This document shows, piece after piece, positions 37,928 to 51,222 of a DNA stretch of 64,000 nt. Each line of letters starts with the position of its first letter. Within the stretch, counting starts at the first letter, position 1. Position numbers and translations under genes: made by a program. Source of the DNA: Pegea sp. RAD2-039 (lineage: Eukaryota > Chordata > Thaliacea > Salpida > Salpidae). The notes beneath the pieces were generated by a model that was not told where the DNA came from, did no database searches, and saw nothing but the letters and a program-made list of their open reading frames with translations. The DNA is taken from NCBI GenBank assembly GCA_034620365.1, contig JAQGEQ010000201.1, positions 744,001 to 808,000 on the forward strand. The letters run 5' to 3'.

Positions 37928-39667
37928 ATAAAATTGTTACAAAATTTTTTACAAATTGCAAATGTTACAAATATTCAGATGTACTAATTTTTATTTGAAA
38001 CAAGTTTAAGTTGTTTTTCAAATTAGAATTTTTTTCTTTCTGATAATTCTTTCTTTATATGTATAAATTGTAAAGTGTCACTGTGATTATAAAATATTAA
38101 GTAAAGCACTTTTGTAGAAGAATAAAAATCATCTTTGTAACTTTTCTTGTTATTCAGTTGATTAGTTAAAACTCTTGAAAGCTTCAATGAGGTTTGAAAG
38201 AAATCTTGAATACCAAGTAACTTTAACGCTGACGTTAATTTCAATTGCTTACAAATTAGTGATCTTAACGAAGGAAAGATATTTTAAGATACTATTTTTC
38301 ATCAATGTTTTCTGTAGTTTTTTTTTAACTTTAACATAAAAAATCGATTAGCATCATCTATATCTAAGATTCTCAAACACAGTTCACAACAACCTTTGTT
38401 AAAATCTCCGCAAATCTCGAATCTATTTTTTGTAATATCACATATTATTTAGAAGGTAAAAAATTTTTCGTTATAAAGTTTTCAAATATAATCAGTTTTT
38501 ATGGTAATAAGTTTAAATTTTGATATGATAATTCTTAGAAAGTCTGTAATATCGAAATATAAATCGATATGATGCTTTGTTGCTATACAATTGAAATTAA
38601 ATTTTTGAATAAACTTTTTGTCAATTAACTTGAAGAACACTTGTTAAAAAAATTCTGCTTTTTCATCAGAATTTGTATTACGTACTGGTAACTAGTATGT
38701 CGCTACAAACACATTCTTATTTTTGATTAAAGATAATTGTAAGCATGTCAGTTGTAGTAATTGTGTTTGTTGATTTACAGTATTACAAACAAATGGCAAG
38801 TATAAGCTATTAATTTTTTACTGTTATTGTGAGTGTTTGTTTACTAGTATATTTATTTTGCTTATATGGCTTTTTTTAATGTAAAAATCTGAGGCTCTTG
38901 ACTTTGAAAAGTTTGATTTATTTAATATTGAATCACTAGCTATTACACAATCATTTTTAGTAATTTTTAAGTTAACAATATTTAATACTTTTTAGTATTA
39001 ATGTGAATAATAAAAATTGATTTCAGTAAATTTAGGAGATAGTTTTAAGTTTTTGTGTTTTTGCTTAACTTTGCTTAATAATAAATTTTAATACTTCTAA
39101 AAATTGTTGATTAATCAGTTAAAATAAAAGAGTTATCTATCAAAATAAAAAATTATAAATAATTTTTATAAACGTCGAATCAAAGAGAATCAAATTATCC
39201 GATTTTGGATTTGCTGATTATTATAAGGTACAAGTATTTTTTGAGTTTTTATTAGAGCATCTGCTTAACCAAATTACTTGAAAATAACCTGATGCATATA
39301 TAGAGAAACAATTTTTAGAAAGCAAATCTTTTCTGTGATGTGTTTAGTTTTAAAAATAAAGTAAAAGATCATTTTGAATTTCAAATATATTTGGTAGGAT
39401 GGTAACTTCCATCATTTTAATGGTATTTTAAGCTATTATCCTCGTGAATGGTTTAAAAACCACTGTTACAATAGGGTTCAGTTTGATATATGAGCGTGCG
39501 CTGTCGTGCTATTTTCATGGTTGAGGGAGAAATACCATTTCAAAATGATATCGAAAGATGTGAAGCAAAAATGAAGCTTGTTAAATCTATTAGTTCCGTT
39601 TTTAATGACTGGTACTTACTGGTATGCATAGCCGGGATAAAGACCTAATAACTCAAAATAACAAATA
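37928..39667. other. AT-rich intergenic region after DNAH7
   Basis: DNAH7 3' UTR with AATAAA at 37,928, then AT-rich sequence. I see no gene, RNA or clear repeat before the inverted-repeat arm. Confidence 0.5.
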
Positions 39668-39922
39668 TGGCTATCCTTTATCATTTGCATCAACTACTTG
39701 TAATTAAATTTGTAGTAAATTGAATTTTATTCAAATAGCTGATTCGAAATGAAGTTTCTGGTCGTTAGGCAGACTCACTTAAAGCTCTAAGGATCTCCAT
39801 AATCACCTTAGTGATAACAAATCTTGTTTAGAATAAAAACTCTTCGATGAGGAAAGTAATTCATCTATTCATTATAGAGGATTTCTCACCAACTAACCAC
39901 ATTCAACAACTCGCCAAATTGA
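39668..39922. repeat. Inverted repeat arm A, segment 1
   Basis: About 250 bases that are the reverse complement of 60,585-60,836 with only a few differences. It runs from TTATCATTTGCATCAACTAC to CATTCAACAACTCGCCAAAT. No coding potential. Confidence 0.85.
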
Positions 39923-40403
39923 GATAAATATATAATATTTTACTCAACCATTAAGAAAAGTATCACTTTCTGTTTTTACAAATAGCTTTTTTAAAACCAT
40001 AACGTAACAACCCATAAGATGTTCCATCTGTGGTCAGACTGGTAAAAGAGAAATATTTGCTGTTATTATGCAACATAACAATCACAATGCTCTTTCACAA
40101 TTCATCATTCAATATGACTTATTGCAAATCATATTTAATTTATGTACTTTGACAAGCTTTACATGTACAAGAAAATATCGAATCATCGTTGAGCGCTTTT
40201 TATCAAATATTCTAAAAGCAACAACAGCAGTTATTTTTATATAACTAGATGTAAAGCCTTTCTAAACTTCTTATTTAATTTCTTCCAAATCAAAACTTCT
40301 TAGTATTCAGTTTGAAACAATATTCTTTTCTGTCATCAGCTAGAACTTTATTCTTTAGAGGCTTCCAAGACGTTTCAGCTATTTAAGATTTATTAGTTTT
40401 TAA
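39923..40403. other. Spacer between the two inverted-repeat segments in arm A
   Basis: About 480 AT-rich bases that have no counterpart in the copy at 60.6-62.1 kb. No open frame or motif recognised. Confidence 0.6.
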
Positions 40404-41735
40404 AATATCTTTTCGATTAGTTAAAAGTAGTGTACATGTATATATTAAATATAATATTTTCTTTGTAGAGTATTTACTAAATAATTAAAAATGATACAAA
40501 TCTTTACAACAAGCTTAGTTGAAAATCATAAACTAATAGTCAGTAATTAACAATTTTACTAAACTTCAATAAGAAACTTTTTAAGATCCTCATAACTTCA
40601 ACTTTTAAAAGTTTGTTGCGCTTATTAGCAAAATGAGTTTGATTGACTGAATTAAAATGAAAACTAAGTATTTAGTTTTAAACTATACTTTGATAATGAA
40701 ATCTCTATATTAAATTTGTTGTAATTTTCAATTAAGATAATGAGAAAAATATGAAATTCAAACAGAGTTAATAATACAGTAGCATTAGGAAATATATAAT
40801 GTCCTGCTTCAGCCGAGCACGACCATGCTGGCTATGTTCAAGAGCTTTTGTCAAAAATAAAGCAAAAGGCAGTGAATTAACTATATAATAAGTATAATAC
40901 AGCAGCAACATTAGTGTTTATAACTTAAAAAATAGTAAAGTTCCTGTATTGTGACTTTAGGTATATATGAAATATAACAATAACATCTCAAAGTAAAAAA
41001 ATATTTTGTCCTTAACAGTTTTTTTTTCATTTACAGTTTTATTTATTTTGACATTTTTTGCATAAAAACTAGTGTTTCCTTTCAATATGAGATTTTTAAT
41101 TTTTTAGTAAACCTTTTGTAGATATAAATTAGTTTTATAATTTATACAAAAAAAGAAAAACCATTTTACAATTATGAATCTATAATTTATAAAACCATTA
41201 GGTAAAGTCCAACTTTTAGTTTTTAAGTATTTTTAAAAAAATATTTTTAGATTTTTTTTATACTTCTTAATTGTATTATTTAAAAACTAAAAGAGTTTTA
41301 CACTTTATAACAAATTAGCATGTAGTCATATTTTTTAATCAAACTTATAAATAAAAATATATGGAAAGCCTTTTAAAGAATCAACTGTTTTAATAATGAT
41401 TTTTTCAAACAACCATTTCTACATCTTTTCGGCTCCGTAATCTTTGTCTAACAATTTTAAGCAAAATTTTAGCAAATGTAATTCGATCATTATTTTAAGG
41501 AATAGTTAATAATAACTTGATGAAGAACCTAAAGTATAAAAGGTGCAATAAATGTATTTATTTATTAGTAAGCCATCTTCTTGTTCCACTCTCAAACAGA
41601 GCATATTACAAACCGCCAGTTGATGTGAAACTTTAATTTATGAATCTTCTTATCTATGAATATGAGAGTAAACAACTTTTGTAATGCAAAATCTTGAACA
41701 GGTGATAGAAAATGCTAAAGACTTGCTTGATACTT
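40404..41735. repeat. Inverted repeat arm A, segment 2
   Basis: About 1.33 kb that is the reverse complement of 60,838-62,152 with very few mismatches. For example, the stretch around 40,800-41,030 is essentially identical in both copies. It contains, on its minus strand, a short tail (CTCGGCTGAAGCAGGACATT) related to sequences at 49.1 and 54.65 kb. No coding potential. Confidence 0.9.
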
Positions 41736-42808
41736 ACAACTGTAGCAAAAAATTATAAAACTAGTTTTTATACTTTAAAAAGCTTTTTGTACAAGTTATT
41801 ATTTTTAAAATCATTTTAATAATCTTAGAAATGATACTTATGATAGATTTATAATAAAACGTTTTGAAATTATTACAATAAACTTAACAGATATCTCTAC
41901 AAATATTTGTAATTATATTTTTCTGGCTCAAACAAATTTTAGTGTTGTTAAAGTAAAAGTTACTCTATATTAATTCAGATAAATATATTCAATACTGTGA
42001 GTTTGAAACACATTAAAATAAAATTTGAATTGCGATTAAATAATTATTTCACTTCTAGAAATGTAATTATCAGTTTGGAATGTAAAATCTAGCAGTTAAA
42101 TACTTGATTAGCTTCAAGCTAAAAATTCTTACAAATCCTGCAAGTTATTCACTTCTATTTTGTTCTGCTTCGCTGGTTTCGTCTGACTGGCTAGCTATTT
42201 CATGATTTGATGCTGATAACAACTTTCATATTTTCCTCTAATTTGCTTGTTTTTATTTTTGTATTATTGTTTTTAAGATTATCAAAATTCTTTGTATTTT
42301 TAATGATTTTACTTTTGTAATTGTCGTTTATAAGTTTATCTATATGAATAAAAATGATTTTTAAGTATAAACTTTATCTATATGCTTTCAAATTATTTAT
42401 TTTAATTATATTCCCCTTAATTTTTTATTCCTCAGATACTTTTTATTTTGAAACCATTTACAAGTCATTCAAAGATTTATTCATGTAAATGATTTCTTCT
42501 CAATTTTAAGTTAAGGTTGTATGATTAAAGATATAAATTATTATTCAATTTTTTCCATTTATTATAAACGTTTTTTTAACAAATTTAATTATTTTTTTTT
42601 CTAAGTCTTCTGCTACATTAGAATTTGCTAATATCATAACAATTATTTCAAAATTACTTATAATTCTATTCAGTTAAATTCTTAATTAAGTTTTATTCTT
42701 CTTAGCTTAAAAAAGTTTGTAAATTGCTAAGTTTTGTAAATCAACGACCAACTAATTCACTTTAATTTTAGATTTGATTTTGTTATATTAGTTAATTAAA
42801 GTTTTACA
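41736..42808. other. AT-rich intergenic region upstream of the zinc-finger gene
   Basis: T-rich sequence with no recognised gene or repeat. It should contain the promoter of the gene starting at 42,809. Confidence 0.5.
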
Positions 42809-44119
42809 ATGTATACAAATACAGCAAGTAATCTATTAACAATTGATTCAGTAACAACTTACTTACCAATCATAAATTCCCATTTACCAGCTCATACACG
42901 AAGCCAGGCGAAACCTGAATCTATTCCATCATCAGTTTGTAATCCACCATGGTTACCTGCATCCAAGGGTGATATTAAGAAGTATCCCAAGACCTTATTT
43001 GCCAACTCATCACCTATAAGCTATAAGGCTATGCCTGCTTCAGTTGAATCATCAGATACAGACAGGACTAGCTTTGTTGAAAAATCTTTCATTCATAAAA
43101 TCATTTTTCCAGTCAGTTACTATCTGGAAGTTGCCAAGTTTTGGGCTTTGTCTAATCGTAGTGAGTTAGAGTGCAGATTTACAGTAGCTCAAAGCAGCGA
43201 GAAACCCAAGAAGCTAGCAGATCTTCAGAAACAGTTTGGACAATCTAGAAGACCTATTAGTCATGCTAGATTAGCAGAAAGAGCTATGCCACCTAAAAAA
43301 CTGGTCAGCAACAAGAGGTCCGCTGCTGCTGAAGAAGATCTGTTGAGAAGTATCAACAGATTTATGGAATGTTGCAGATTAAAGGATAAGTCACTCTCAA
43401 ATTCAGGTCAGTGCTCTTTATGTCTTTAGAAGTTGATGAAAGTTGAGATCATCAACAGATTTGAGTCCTGCTAACGGAGTTGGTAGCGAAAGTCGTCGAT
43501 ATTTATCACAAATCATGGCTTTAATGAGCGAAGGCTTCGCGAAAAAACTCGTCAAAACTAACGAGAAGTCAGGTGACGTCATTAACTCGTCATCGTCTAG
43601 GAAACGAGCCACAGTATCACTTTCCACATCGCGCGTCAAAGTCATCACAATGACGTCATCAGTGGAAGAGCAGCGCAACGCAGATAAGGAGAAGTTTGTG
43701 ATTATCCATATCCCAAAGAGAAAGAAAACTTCGAATGGTAAGTGACGTCATCAGTCGGTGTGCAGTAAAGCAGAACGAGTTCTGTTGAGTAGATGTAATT
43801 GAAGAAGTGGATGCGATAGTGGATCCCGAACACGATACCATGGTAACCGACAACAAGTGGGTAAGGTTGTTGAGATGTTGACAAACTTTTTCATCTTCTT
43901 TTTTTCAGACCCAGCTTAGAGTCAACACCGGCGAAACAAATGAAGCTAGTGTCAGGTATCAAATGGACATTTACTTGAACCCTAATCCAACTCTCTTTCT
44001 TTACAGTTGAATTGAACTCACACACTTGCTTCTATTGTCCCTCAAAGTTTACTGATCAAGAAGTATGCGCCAGACACATGTTGACACATTTAGCTGGTGA
44101 AATTACATCTGTTGGTTAA
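42809..44119 (+). CDS. Unrecognised protein with one C-terminal C2H2 zinc finger
   Basis: Exons: 42809-43406, 43459-43737, 43793-43856, 43909-43955, 44007-44119, giving 366 residues. The exon 3 donor is the unusual GTGGGT. Using the nearby GTAAGG instead would cause a stop, so reading frame decides the site. The N-terminal 200 residues are Ser/Pro/Lys-rich with a hydrophobic patch (FIHKIIFPVSYYLEVAKFWAL) and no domain I know. The middle is basic (IHIPKRKK). The last exon encodes a perfect C2H2 finger, C-x2-C-x12-H-x3-H (CFYC to HMLTH), 11 residues before the stop. A single finger with basic stretches suggests a nuclear protein, but no function can be assigned. An AATAAA signal lies near 44,250. 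Confidence 0.75.
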
Positions 44120-44944
44120 TCCTGTATCTTCTGAGATCATGAAAGTCCCGTTGATCCTGCATCACTGCTCCTCCTCCTTATTGCTTTTTTACCTTTTCTT
44201 GGTGAAGAGTTAATTTAGTTTTTTATAACAAAATTGTGTTTAGTTATTTTTAATAAATGAAAAATTTTTAGTCAAATTTTTGTCTCATTTCAATTTGTTG
44301 GTGATTTTGACAATTGTTTTTAGCTCTTTCAAAAGTTTAATATTTTTTCTGATAAAAATTGAAATATTTCATCTTAATCATGAACCACGATCTAATCATA
44401 CATCAACTTTTAGAGAATTTGCAAATACCAAAAACTTCTAGAATAAAATCAGTCGATTCTACGAACTGATCTTCAAAATTCTGTGATTACTGATAAATAT
44501 CATTTTACGAAGTTGTTGAAGTTACAAATGTTTATTTGCTGTTTACAATCTAACCAAAAAATAACTATCTGAAAACATAGAGAAGATCTGATGAGGTTCC
44601 TCAACCGGATTTCAGTGACACTAAAAGTTTTAAAATGTTTAATTCAGTTGTTAAGTTATCTTCGAGTTGCTACCGATCATTCCTGTCCAGGAACAAAGGC
44701 TTTGCTAGTCGGGAAACTTTAATAGCTTATAAACTGAATAATCAGATTTTATTATTATGCTCCATAAATGATCACAACCAGCGTTGCCATTAACTACCAA
44801 TCTAAGATCGCGCGATACTAGACTTAAACTGAGAAGTAAGCTTCAAGTAAATAGAATGTCTTAAAAAATTTGTCAATATTTTTATTTCAACAAACCTTGT
44901 CGCTTGCTTCAACTAAATATTTAGCTAAACACACATTTGTTACT
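44120..44944. other. Intergenic region between convergent zinc-finger and CEP83 genes
   Basis: 3' flank of the zinc-finger gene with a polyadenylation-type AATAAA near 44,250. The rest is AT-rich, with no gene or RNA recognised. Confidence 0.5.
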
Positions 44945-45150
44945 ACAGGATATTTACTGGGCGTAAACTTTTGGCAGCTAGACATTTACTGGGCTTGAAC
45001 TTATGGCAACAGGACATTTACTGGGCGTGAACTTATGGCAACAGGACATTTACTGGGCTTGAACTTATGGCAACAGGACATTTACTGGGCTTGAACTTAT
45101 GGCAACAGGACATTTACTGGGCTTGAACTTATGGCAACAGGACATTTACC
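44945..45150. repeat. 32-bp minisatellite, about 6.3 copies
   Basis: Tandem units of the form ACATTTACTGGGCTTGAACT followed by TATGGCAACAGG. The middle copies are nearly identical and the first (left-most) is diverged. The array sits just beyond the CEP83 stop codon, so it probably lies in that gene's 3' UTR. The unit is not a multiple of three and there are no spacers, so it is neither coding nor CRISPR. Confidence 0.92.
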
Positions 45151-45167
45151 TGAGAACTAGTAGTAAC

Positions 45168-48100
45168 TCAACAATAACAATCTGATCTACAAGAACTTGG
45201 AGATGAGCTGCTTTCATCAAGTAACAACTCAAAAGATTGCTTCTTAAACGGTTCATCTAAGTTTAAATCCATGACCAAATTGACTTCATCTAGGACATTG
45301 TTTATTGCTCTGATAGAATCCTGAACTTTCAGAGGCTGAAGATCATCTAAGTCTGCTACTAAGCGTAATGTGTCAACGGAATCATCAACAGGCAGTGGTG
45401 GGTCGGAGGTCTCGACATCTAGTGGTTGGTCGGAAGTCTCGACATCTAGTGGTTGGTTAGAGGTCTTGACATCTAGTGGTGGGTCGGAAGTCTCGACATC
45501 TAGTGGTTGGTTACAGGTCTTGACATTTAGTGGTTGGTTAGAGGTCTCGACATCTAGTGGTTGGTTACAGGTCTTGACATTTAGTGGTTGGTTGGAATCG
45601 TGATAATTTGATACTTCTTGTTGATAAGATGGAGAAGTTTGTGAATGTTTAAGACCATTTTCACCAGAAGGCATATAAAACCTACTATGACGCACTAAAT
45701 CGCGATTATGAGCTTCATCCTCGCTTCTGTAAGCTGCGCTTTGCCTTTGACCCTCATCTCTCTGTGCTTCGCCGCCAAAAACAATTCCAGAGAATGTTTG
45801 AAGAGGTTTATGAGAGGTAGGAGGAGACTTGAAGTTGTTCTCATTGGGATCTTCAGACACACTCGTGAAACTGGAGCTGACTGGCAACGTCATTCTTCGC
45901 GAGCGATGACGTTTTTTCTTAGTAGCGCCCTCTACTGGCATCTTCTCGATTAAATCGCGTAGTAAGCTGACGGCTGCAAGAGCGCATGACGTCATCATCA
46001 CCGTCGAAAACAGTTTATTAAAGAAAATGCGAATTTAAAAGAAATTAGAAACATCAAGTAGTTGTGATGACGTCATCTACCGACCGCGATGAGTGTCGAC
46101 GGGTTTCTCAGGTGGAATCATCGCTGCATCAGTTGATAAGTAGCTCTGAAAGTGACGTAATCGCGACTCCATCGCTTGCATCTTGCGGCACACACGCTCG
46201 TGCTCGCTTGTCGACACTCCGTAGCTGTAGAAGTGTGAATGGTGACGTCATTGATGACGCAGGTAGCGATACTTACTTTCCAGCGCGAAGTTCGATTTGT
46301 AGCTTCTGATTTTGAGCATTTGATAACTGCAATTCGTTGCTAAGCGACTTGAGTTTGTGTAAACAAACCGATTTGACCCTGAAATAAATTGGGGCGTAAA
46401 TAGAGGCGTGACAAGGGACCCCTGTTTCAACTTTTTGTGTTGTTTCTTCAATGACGTCATCTCATCTTCACGTTTGCTCAATTTACATTCAATTTGATCA
46501 ATTCTTGACTGCATCCGCTGCTTTTCCATCATTCGTGTCCCATCATGCTCTTCCAACAATCTGCTCAACACTCAATGACGTCATCATCATCTGCTGACGT
46601 CATCACCTCTTTGTTTCAGCTTTTTCGCGTTTCAACTTCAAACACAACTCTTCAGCTTCTTCACGTCTCCTTTTTGCATCCGTCATCATCTGATCTTTCT
46701 CATCTATCATCTTCTTCATCGCTTCCGACATCTCGCGGATGTCTGCTTCGCGACGCATCAACTTCTCGCGAGTCACGCGCATCTCTTCGACGCGATCGCG
46801 TTCTTCACGCTGTGAGGTCATCTCATCGCTAAGTTGCACTCTGCAACTCCCCATTTTACTACCAGATCACCTAGCAACCACAAATCACTTGATCGCGTTC
46901 AATTCCGCTCGTAGCCCTCGCGCTGTTGTTTCCGCTTCAGCAGACTTCGAGCGCAGTTCTTCTTCCACGCGGCGTTTTGCATCTCGTTCTTCGGTCAACT
47001 TCTGTTCCGCACCCCGAAGTCGATCCGCTGTCGCTGTCCTGTTAATAAGCGAACTTAAAGCTTTTTGTGACGTCACATGTCGCGTTAACCCACATGTCAG
47101 CGTGAAGCGCATTGTATCGCGTCCACTCGTCTTTCAGCTCGTCCTGAACTCGACAAGACGCGCGTGCTTCCACTTCCGCTACTTCTGCAGCATGTTGTTC
47201 CGCTTCACCGCGAGCGATTTCCAACTTCGTCTCCAATTCTAACACACAAAACGCTCATGACTTCGATAGCGATCATGACGTCATCACCAACCTTTGATTT
47301 GCGTGCTGAGAGAGTCTCGAAGTCGCTGCATCTCGCCGCGTTGCCGCGCGATTTCCACCTTGTGTGCTCCTTCCGCCAGACGTCGCTGATGATCTTCTTC
47401 TTCCAACTCACTTCTGTGACGTCATAACGCGATAAGACGAGATTTTGGGGATGTTTATAGCTTCACCTGAGATGTGAGATTTGTTTGTCGGATTGACGAA
47501 GTTGATTTGAAAGTTGAGTGAAGCGCTCGTTTTTATCAGTTGCTTCTCGCTTCAATCGATCGATTTGTGATTCTGTGGACGACTTCTCGACCTTCATAAG
47601 TCATGATGACGTCATCAGATAGCTACACAAGGTCGCTAGTACCTGCATGGCTTTCAACTGAGTTTCAGTTCGCGCTAAATCTTGCGCATGCGCTTTCTGA
47701 ACCGCTTCGTTTTCTCGATCTCGATGGTCACGTGACTTACGCTCTTCTTCAATCTCTTCTTCAAGTACCCGGATCTACGAAAAGCATGATTTAAAGACAA
47801 TTGAAGATGTAGATGTAGACATACTCGTTGTTCGAGATGAGCTTTCGCTTTTCGAAGTTGAACAATCGCATCTTCATCCGCGGGACATCTTCTTCGTTCT
47901 TCTTCTTTCAACAATTCATCTCGTTCATATTTCAAAGCTGAAATTTCAGCCTGGAATCTTTACAACCAATCAGCAATCATCAAACAAAACACATCACTTC
48001 TTACTTGAGACTTTGTTCTTCCAGAAGACGTTTGTGTCTACTATCTTTATGATCTAATTCAGTTTTGAGGATCGTGTATTCGTACCTCATCTTGTTGTAT

Positions 48101-48694
48101 TGAGTCCGATAATTTTCTACCTCCTAAAAATAAATGAATAAACTGATGTTAATGAAGCACAGAAAAGACCTTATCCATCGCTATCATTTGTTCTTTTAAA
48201 GGTTCTTCGAGCTTCTTCGAGATCTCTGCTTTTAAAGCTTCTAGTTTTGAAGGATCAATTACTTGAGTTTTCATCAGTTCAAGCTAAAAGTGGAAATATA
48301 AAAAAATAGATTATGTCTAAATAAACAAATAAAAGAATAACAAATGAAAAGTTGGGTTTGTAATAAACCTCTTGTGCTTTTAATTGTACTCTCTGATTTA
48401 AGGCTTCAATTATTTCATCTTTTTGTCTATTTTCAATAATTGTGGTCTGTTTATCTTGATGAAGATCTGTAACTTCTTGATGGAGTTTCAAATGTTCTTC
48501 ACCTAAGCTACAAACAAGCAAATTAATTAGAACAGTTAGTTAGTGTGAGCTCCACACCGTGTGTGTTCCTCTTTCAATGTCTGGTAGTTGCTTCTATGTG
48601 TTTCACATCTCATCTGTTCATCTATCAACAGCTTCTGAAGCTCAACACTGTTACACGGTAGGACCCTTTGTTGTGATGTCCTCACTTCATCCAT
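45168..48694 (-). CDS. CEP83: CEP83 (CCDC41) centriolar distal appendage coiled-coil protein with a repeat tail
   Basis: CEP83 is a distal appendage protein of the mother centriole, needed to dock it to membrane when a cilium forms. The first exon (48694-48558) encodes [20 protein letters not shown], the most conserved CEP83 segment. Exon 2 starts at 48507. Later exons give [19 protein letters not shown] and [19 protein letters not shown], in the same order as human CEP83, then continuous heptad-rich coiled coil to about 46,070. An exon with [20 protein letters not shown] matches the end of the CEP83 coil. The last exon (45966-45168) joins in frame through the second of two tandem AG acceptors. 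It adds a basic patch (KKKRHRSRR), eight nine-residue repeats like NQPLDVETS and a Ser-rich end. The repeat tail is not part of CEP83 elsewhere. Intron positions in the middle were not all checked. Confidence 0.88.
45385..45600 (-). repeat. 27-bp coding tandem repeat in CEP83 tail
   Basis: Eight successive 27-base units encode nine-residue repeats alternating between [13 protein letters not shown] and [13 protein letters not shown] forms, with D-P-P variants toward the end. The frame is kept throughout. The higher-order alternation suggests growth by duplicating two-unit blocks. Confidence 0.9.
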
Positions 48695-51222
48695 ATCAGA
48701 CACAAATTGAACTCTACAAATGTTTTGAAAACGCTGTTAGATAAGATCTATTTTGTTCAAATGATAAAAAAAATTAGCAATTTCAGAAATTAATTACTTT
48801 CAAGCTCATCAACCAGAACTAAATAAATGATTTATTAAGTTAAAATGAATTTTAATATACATTCAAGTTGTATTAAATATATGTTTATATATTTCTACTT
48901 TAATAATAAATCTATATAAATTATAAAAAGAATAATGTCATTATAAACTAATTATAAAAATTGTTTAATTTTTTTTATAGATAATAATGTTTGATTTTCA
49001 TTATCAAATAATACCTAATTAGAAATAAACTAATCAAAATTAATTTTTTATATTCGACAAAATCTTACTACTGAAAATAGCCATACAGTAAATCTACTAC
49101 ATTAAAACTAAATATAATAATAAACATCATCACTCAGAGTACATCCTGGATGGCCCTTCTCGGCCAAAGCAGGCCCTTATAATTATTATTATTTTAGAAA
49201 AACTTACAAAAGATTTAATAAGTTTGAATTTATTTCGTATATATCTAAAATACAAAAAAAATTATTTAAATAGAAAAGATTAATTCAACTTGACTACCAT
49301 TTAAAGATAAGGACTTTTAGATACTTTTAAATAATGGTTAAAACATAACCTGTCAGAAATAATTAGCACCCTGGATTTTCTGATATCGTTTTATCTTTTT
49401 GAAAAATTAAAACCATATATAAATGATAGGTGATATATTAAGAAATACAATTTATGATATAACTTATAATTTAAGGATTATTTTTTAAAGAATTTATTTA
49501 ATTAAATGTATTTTGAATTATAAAACTTAACTTACTAGGTTTATGTATAAAAATAATTAATCAAAACAAAAACATTTAAATGCTGTTTAAAATTGAAATA
49601 CAAAATTCAAACGGTTGCAAGTTTGAAAATAAACGCTTGAGTGGTTTCAGTTTATGTAGTTTTTGGATTCAAACTATTATGGTTATAATTTGTTAATTTG
49701 AAACATTTTTAATGATAAAAAAATATTAATTTTATAGCGTATTGTACTACTACTTTGTAATAACTATAAACATCGATAATGAAAGATACGCAGTTGTAAC
49801 TTTTATTTAACCAAATACAGTCTAAAAGCATAAACATTATCAATTTATATAACATTTTAAAATATATAAATAATAATGAAATTATTATATCATAATCGTA
49901 AAGTACTACTTATTATTTTTCAATTTTTTGTATAGGTTAGATATAATATCGATCACCAAAAATCAATCCAATAGATTCAAGCTCCTTAGCTAATAATCCT
50001 TGCTAATTAAATAGATGAGCCGCCATCTAAAGGATAATTAAAAACTAACTAAAGTACGAAAAAGATTTTTTTGAATTTAATATGTACTGTAATATGTTCA
50101 AGTTTAGTTTGTCGACTAAAACCTGACTGAAAGCTGTTTTGGACGATTTAAATCTTTAATTAGAAAAACTCGTCTGCCGACAAAATTAAGGCCTAAAAAT
50201 AACTTAAATATTTTTTTTAATGATAGATCTCTTTACTCGATGATTGAGAGCAAGAATATTTCATATACTTCTACAGGTACTGGACAAAACTAGATAATCG
50301 TTTCATATGCTCTTCTAAGAACAAATACAGTTTCTGATAAGGTTTGATTCACATTGTTATGAGTATTTAATTATTTCACTAATAAACCTTATGACTGTGT
50401 TGGTTTCACATAAAATTAGTATTCCAAATATTATCTTAATATTTATTGTGCTCGAAAAAGTTTCAGATCAAACTATAAACTTGACAACAGGTACTTTTAA
50501 ATCGAAATGTAGTTTCATTACAGAAGTTATTTTTGAAACGTCAAGTGGGCTTGTCATTTAGTTTATTCATTTCAGCTAGTTTTTTCTTGAAATTTAGAAG
50601 ACTGTTGTTTAATCATGTTGATACTATCTATATGAAAAGTATTATTAAGTAGGAAGTGTTTTATTACTTGTTTTTACTTTACCTGGCTGAAGCAGCTGTC
50701 TCTAAAGTATCCCTGACTATCAAACTCAAAGTCTGTCATGTCTTATTTATCAAGGTTTGGTTTTTATATACTGAAGAGTTAAGAAACAAAGATGCTGTTT
50801 CTTCCTGAATAGTGTCTTTGATGATAAATCTAAGTTTCTTTTACCTTAACGAGCGAGCATAAAATCTAAAAAGTATATTCATAATTAGATAGATAAAAAT
50901 TTCAGGATAACACAAGAGAAACGACAATATTTTTTATATATAAAATTTCTATAAAAAATATTCAAATAATTGTATTAAAGAATATTTTTTTAGTTTAATT
51001 TGCTCGTTTTTAAATTGCAAACTGATTTTTTTATGTTTTTCTGCTGATCATATTAAAGGGCAAACAATTTTTAAGATCAAACTTTTTAAAATTAAATGAC
51101 TGAAAAGTTTTAAATCAAAAGCAGCTATGATGAATGTTGAGACAAAATAATACTAAATAAAGATGTTAGATTATTAGTAGAAGCCAAAAAGTTCAATGAT
51201 AAAAGCCAATATCAATTTGATT
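48695..51222. other. AT-rich intergenic region between CEP83 and TEX47-like genes
   Basis: About 2.5 kb, extremely AT-rich. It holds the CEP83 upstream region and one short repeat tail at about 49,128-49,195. No coding frame or RNA gene recognised. Confidence 0.5.
49128..49195 (+). repeat. Short dispersed repeat tail (TCTCGGCC family)
   Basis: CATCATCACTCAGAGTACAT, a variable part, then TTCTCGGCCAAAGCAGGC, ending in an ATT-repeat tract. A second copy with the same order is at 54,640-54,705 and a diverged one lies inside the inverted repeat. This looks like the 3' end of a non-LTR element or SINE with a simple-repeat tail. Confidence 0.6.

Noticed and set aside
43418..43884. Minus-strand proteins opposite the zinc-finger gene
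   Set aside because: Antisense shadows of exons 2-3; the plus frame has matching splice phases and a canonical finger.
44945..45150. CRISPR array
   Set aside because: Units are directly adjacent 32-base copies without unique spacers, in a eukaryotic 3' UTR; it is a minisatellite.
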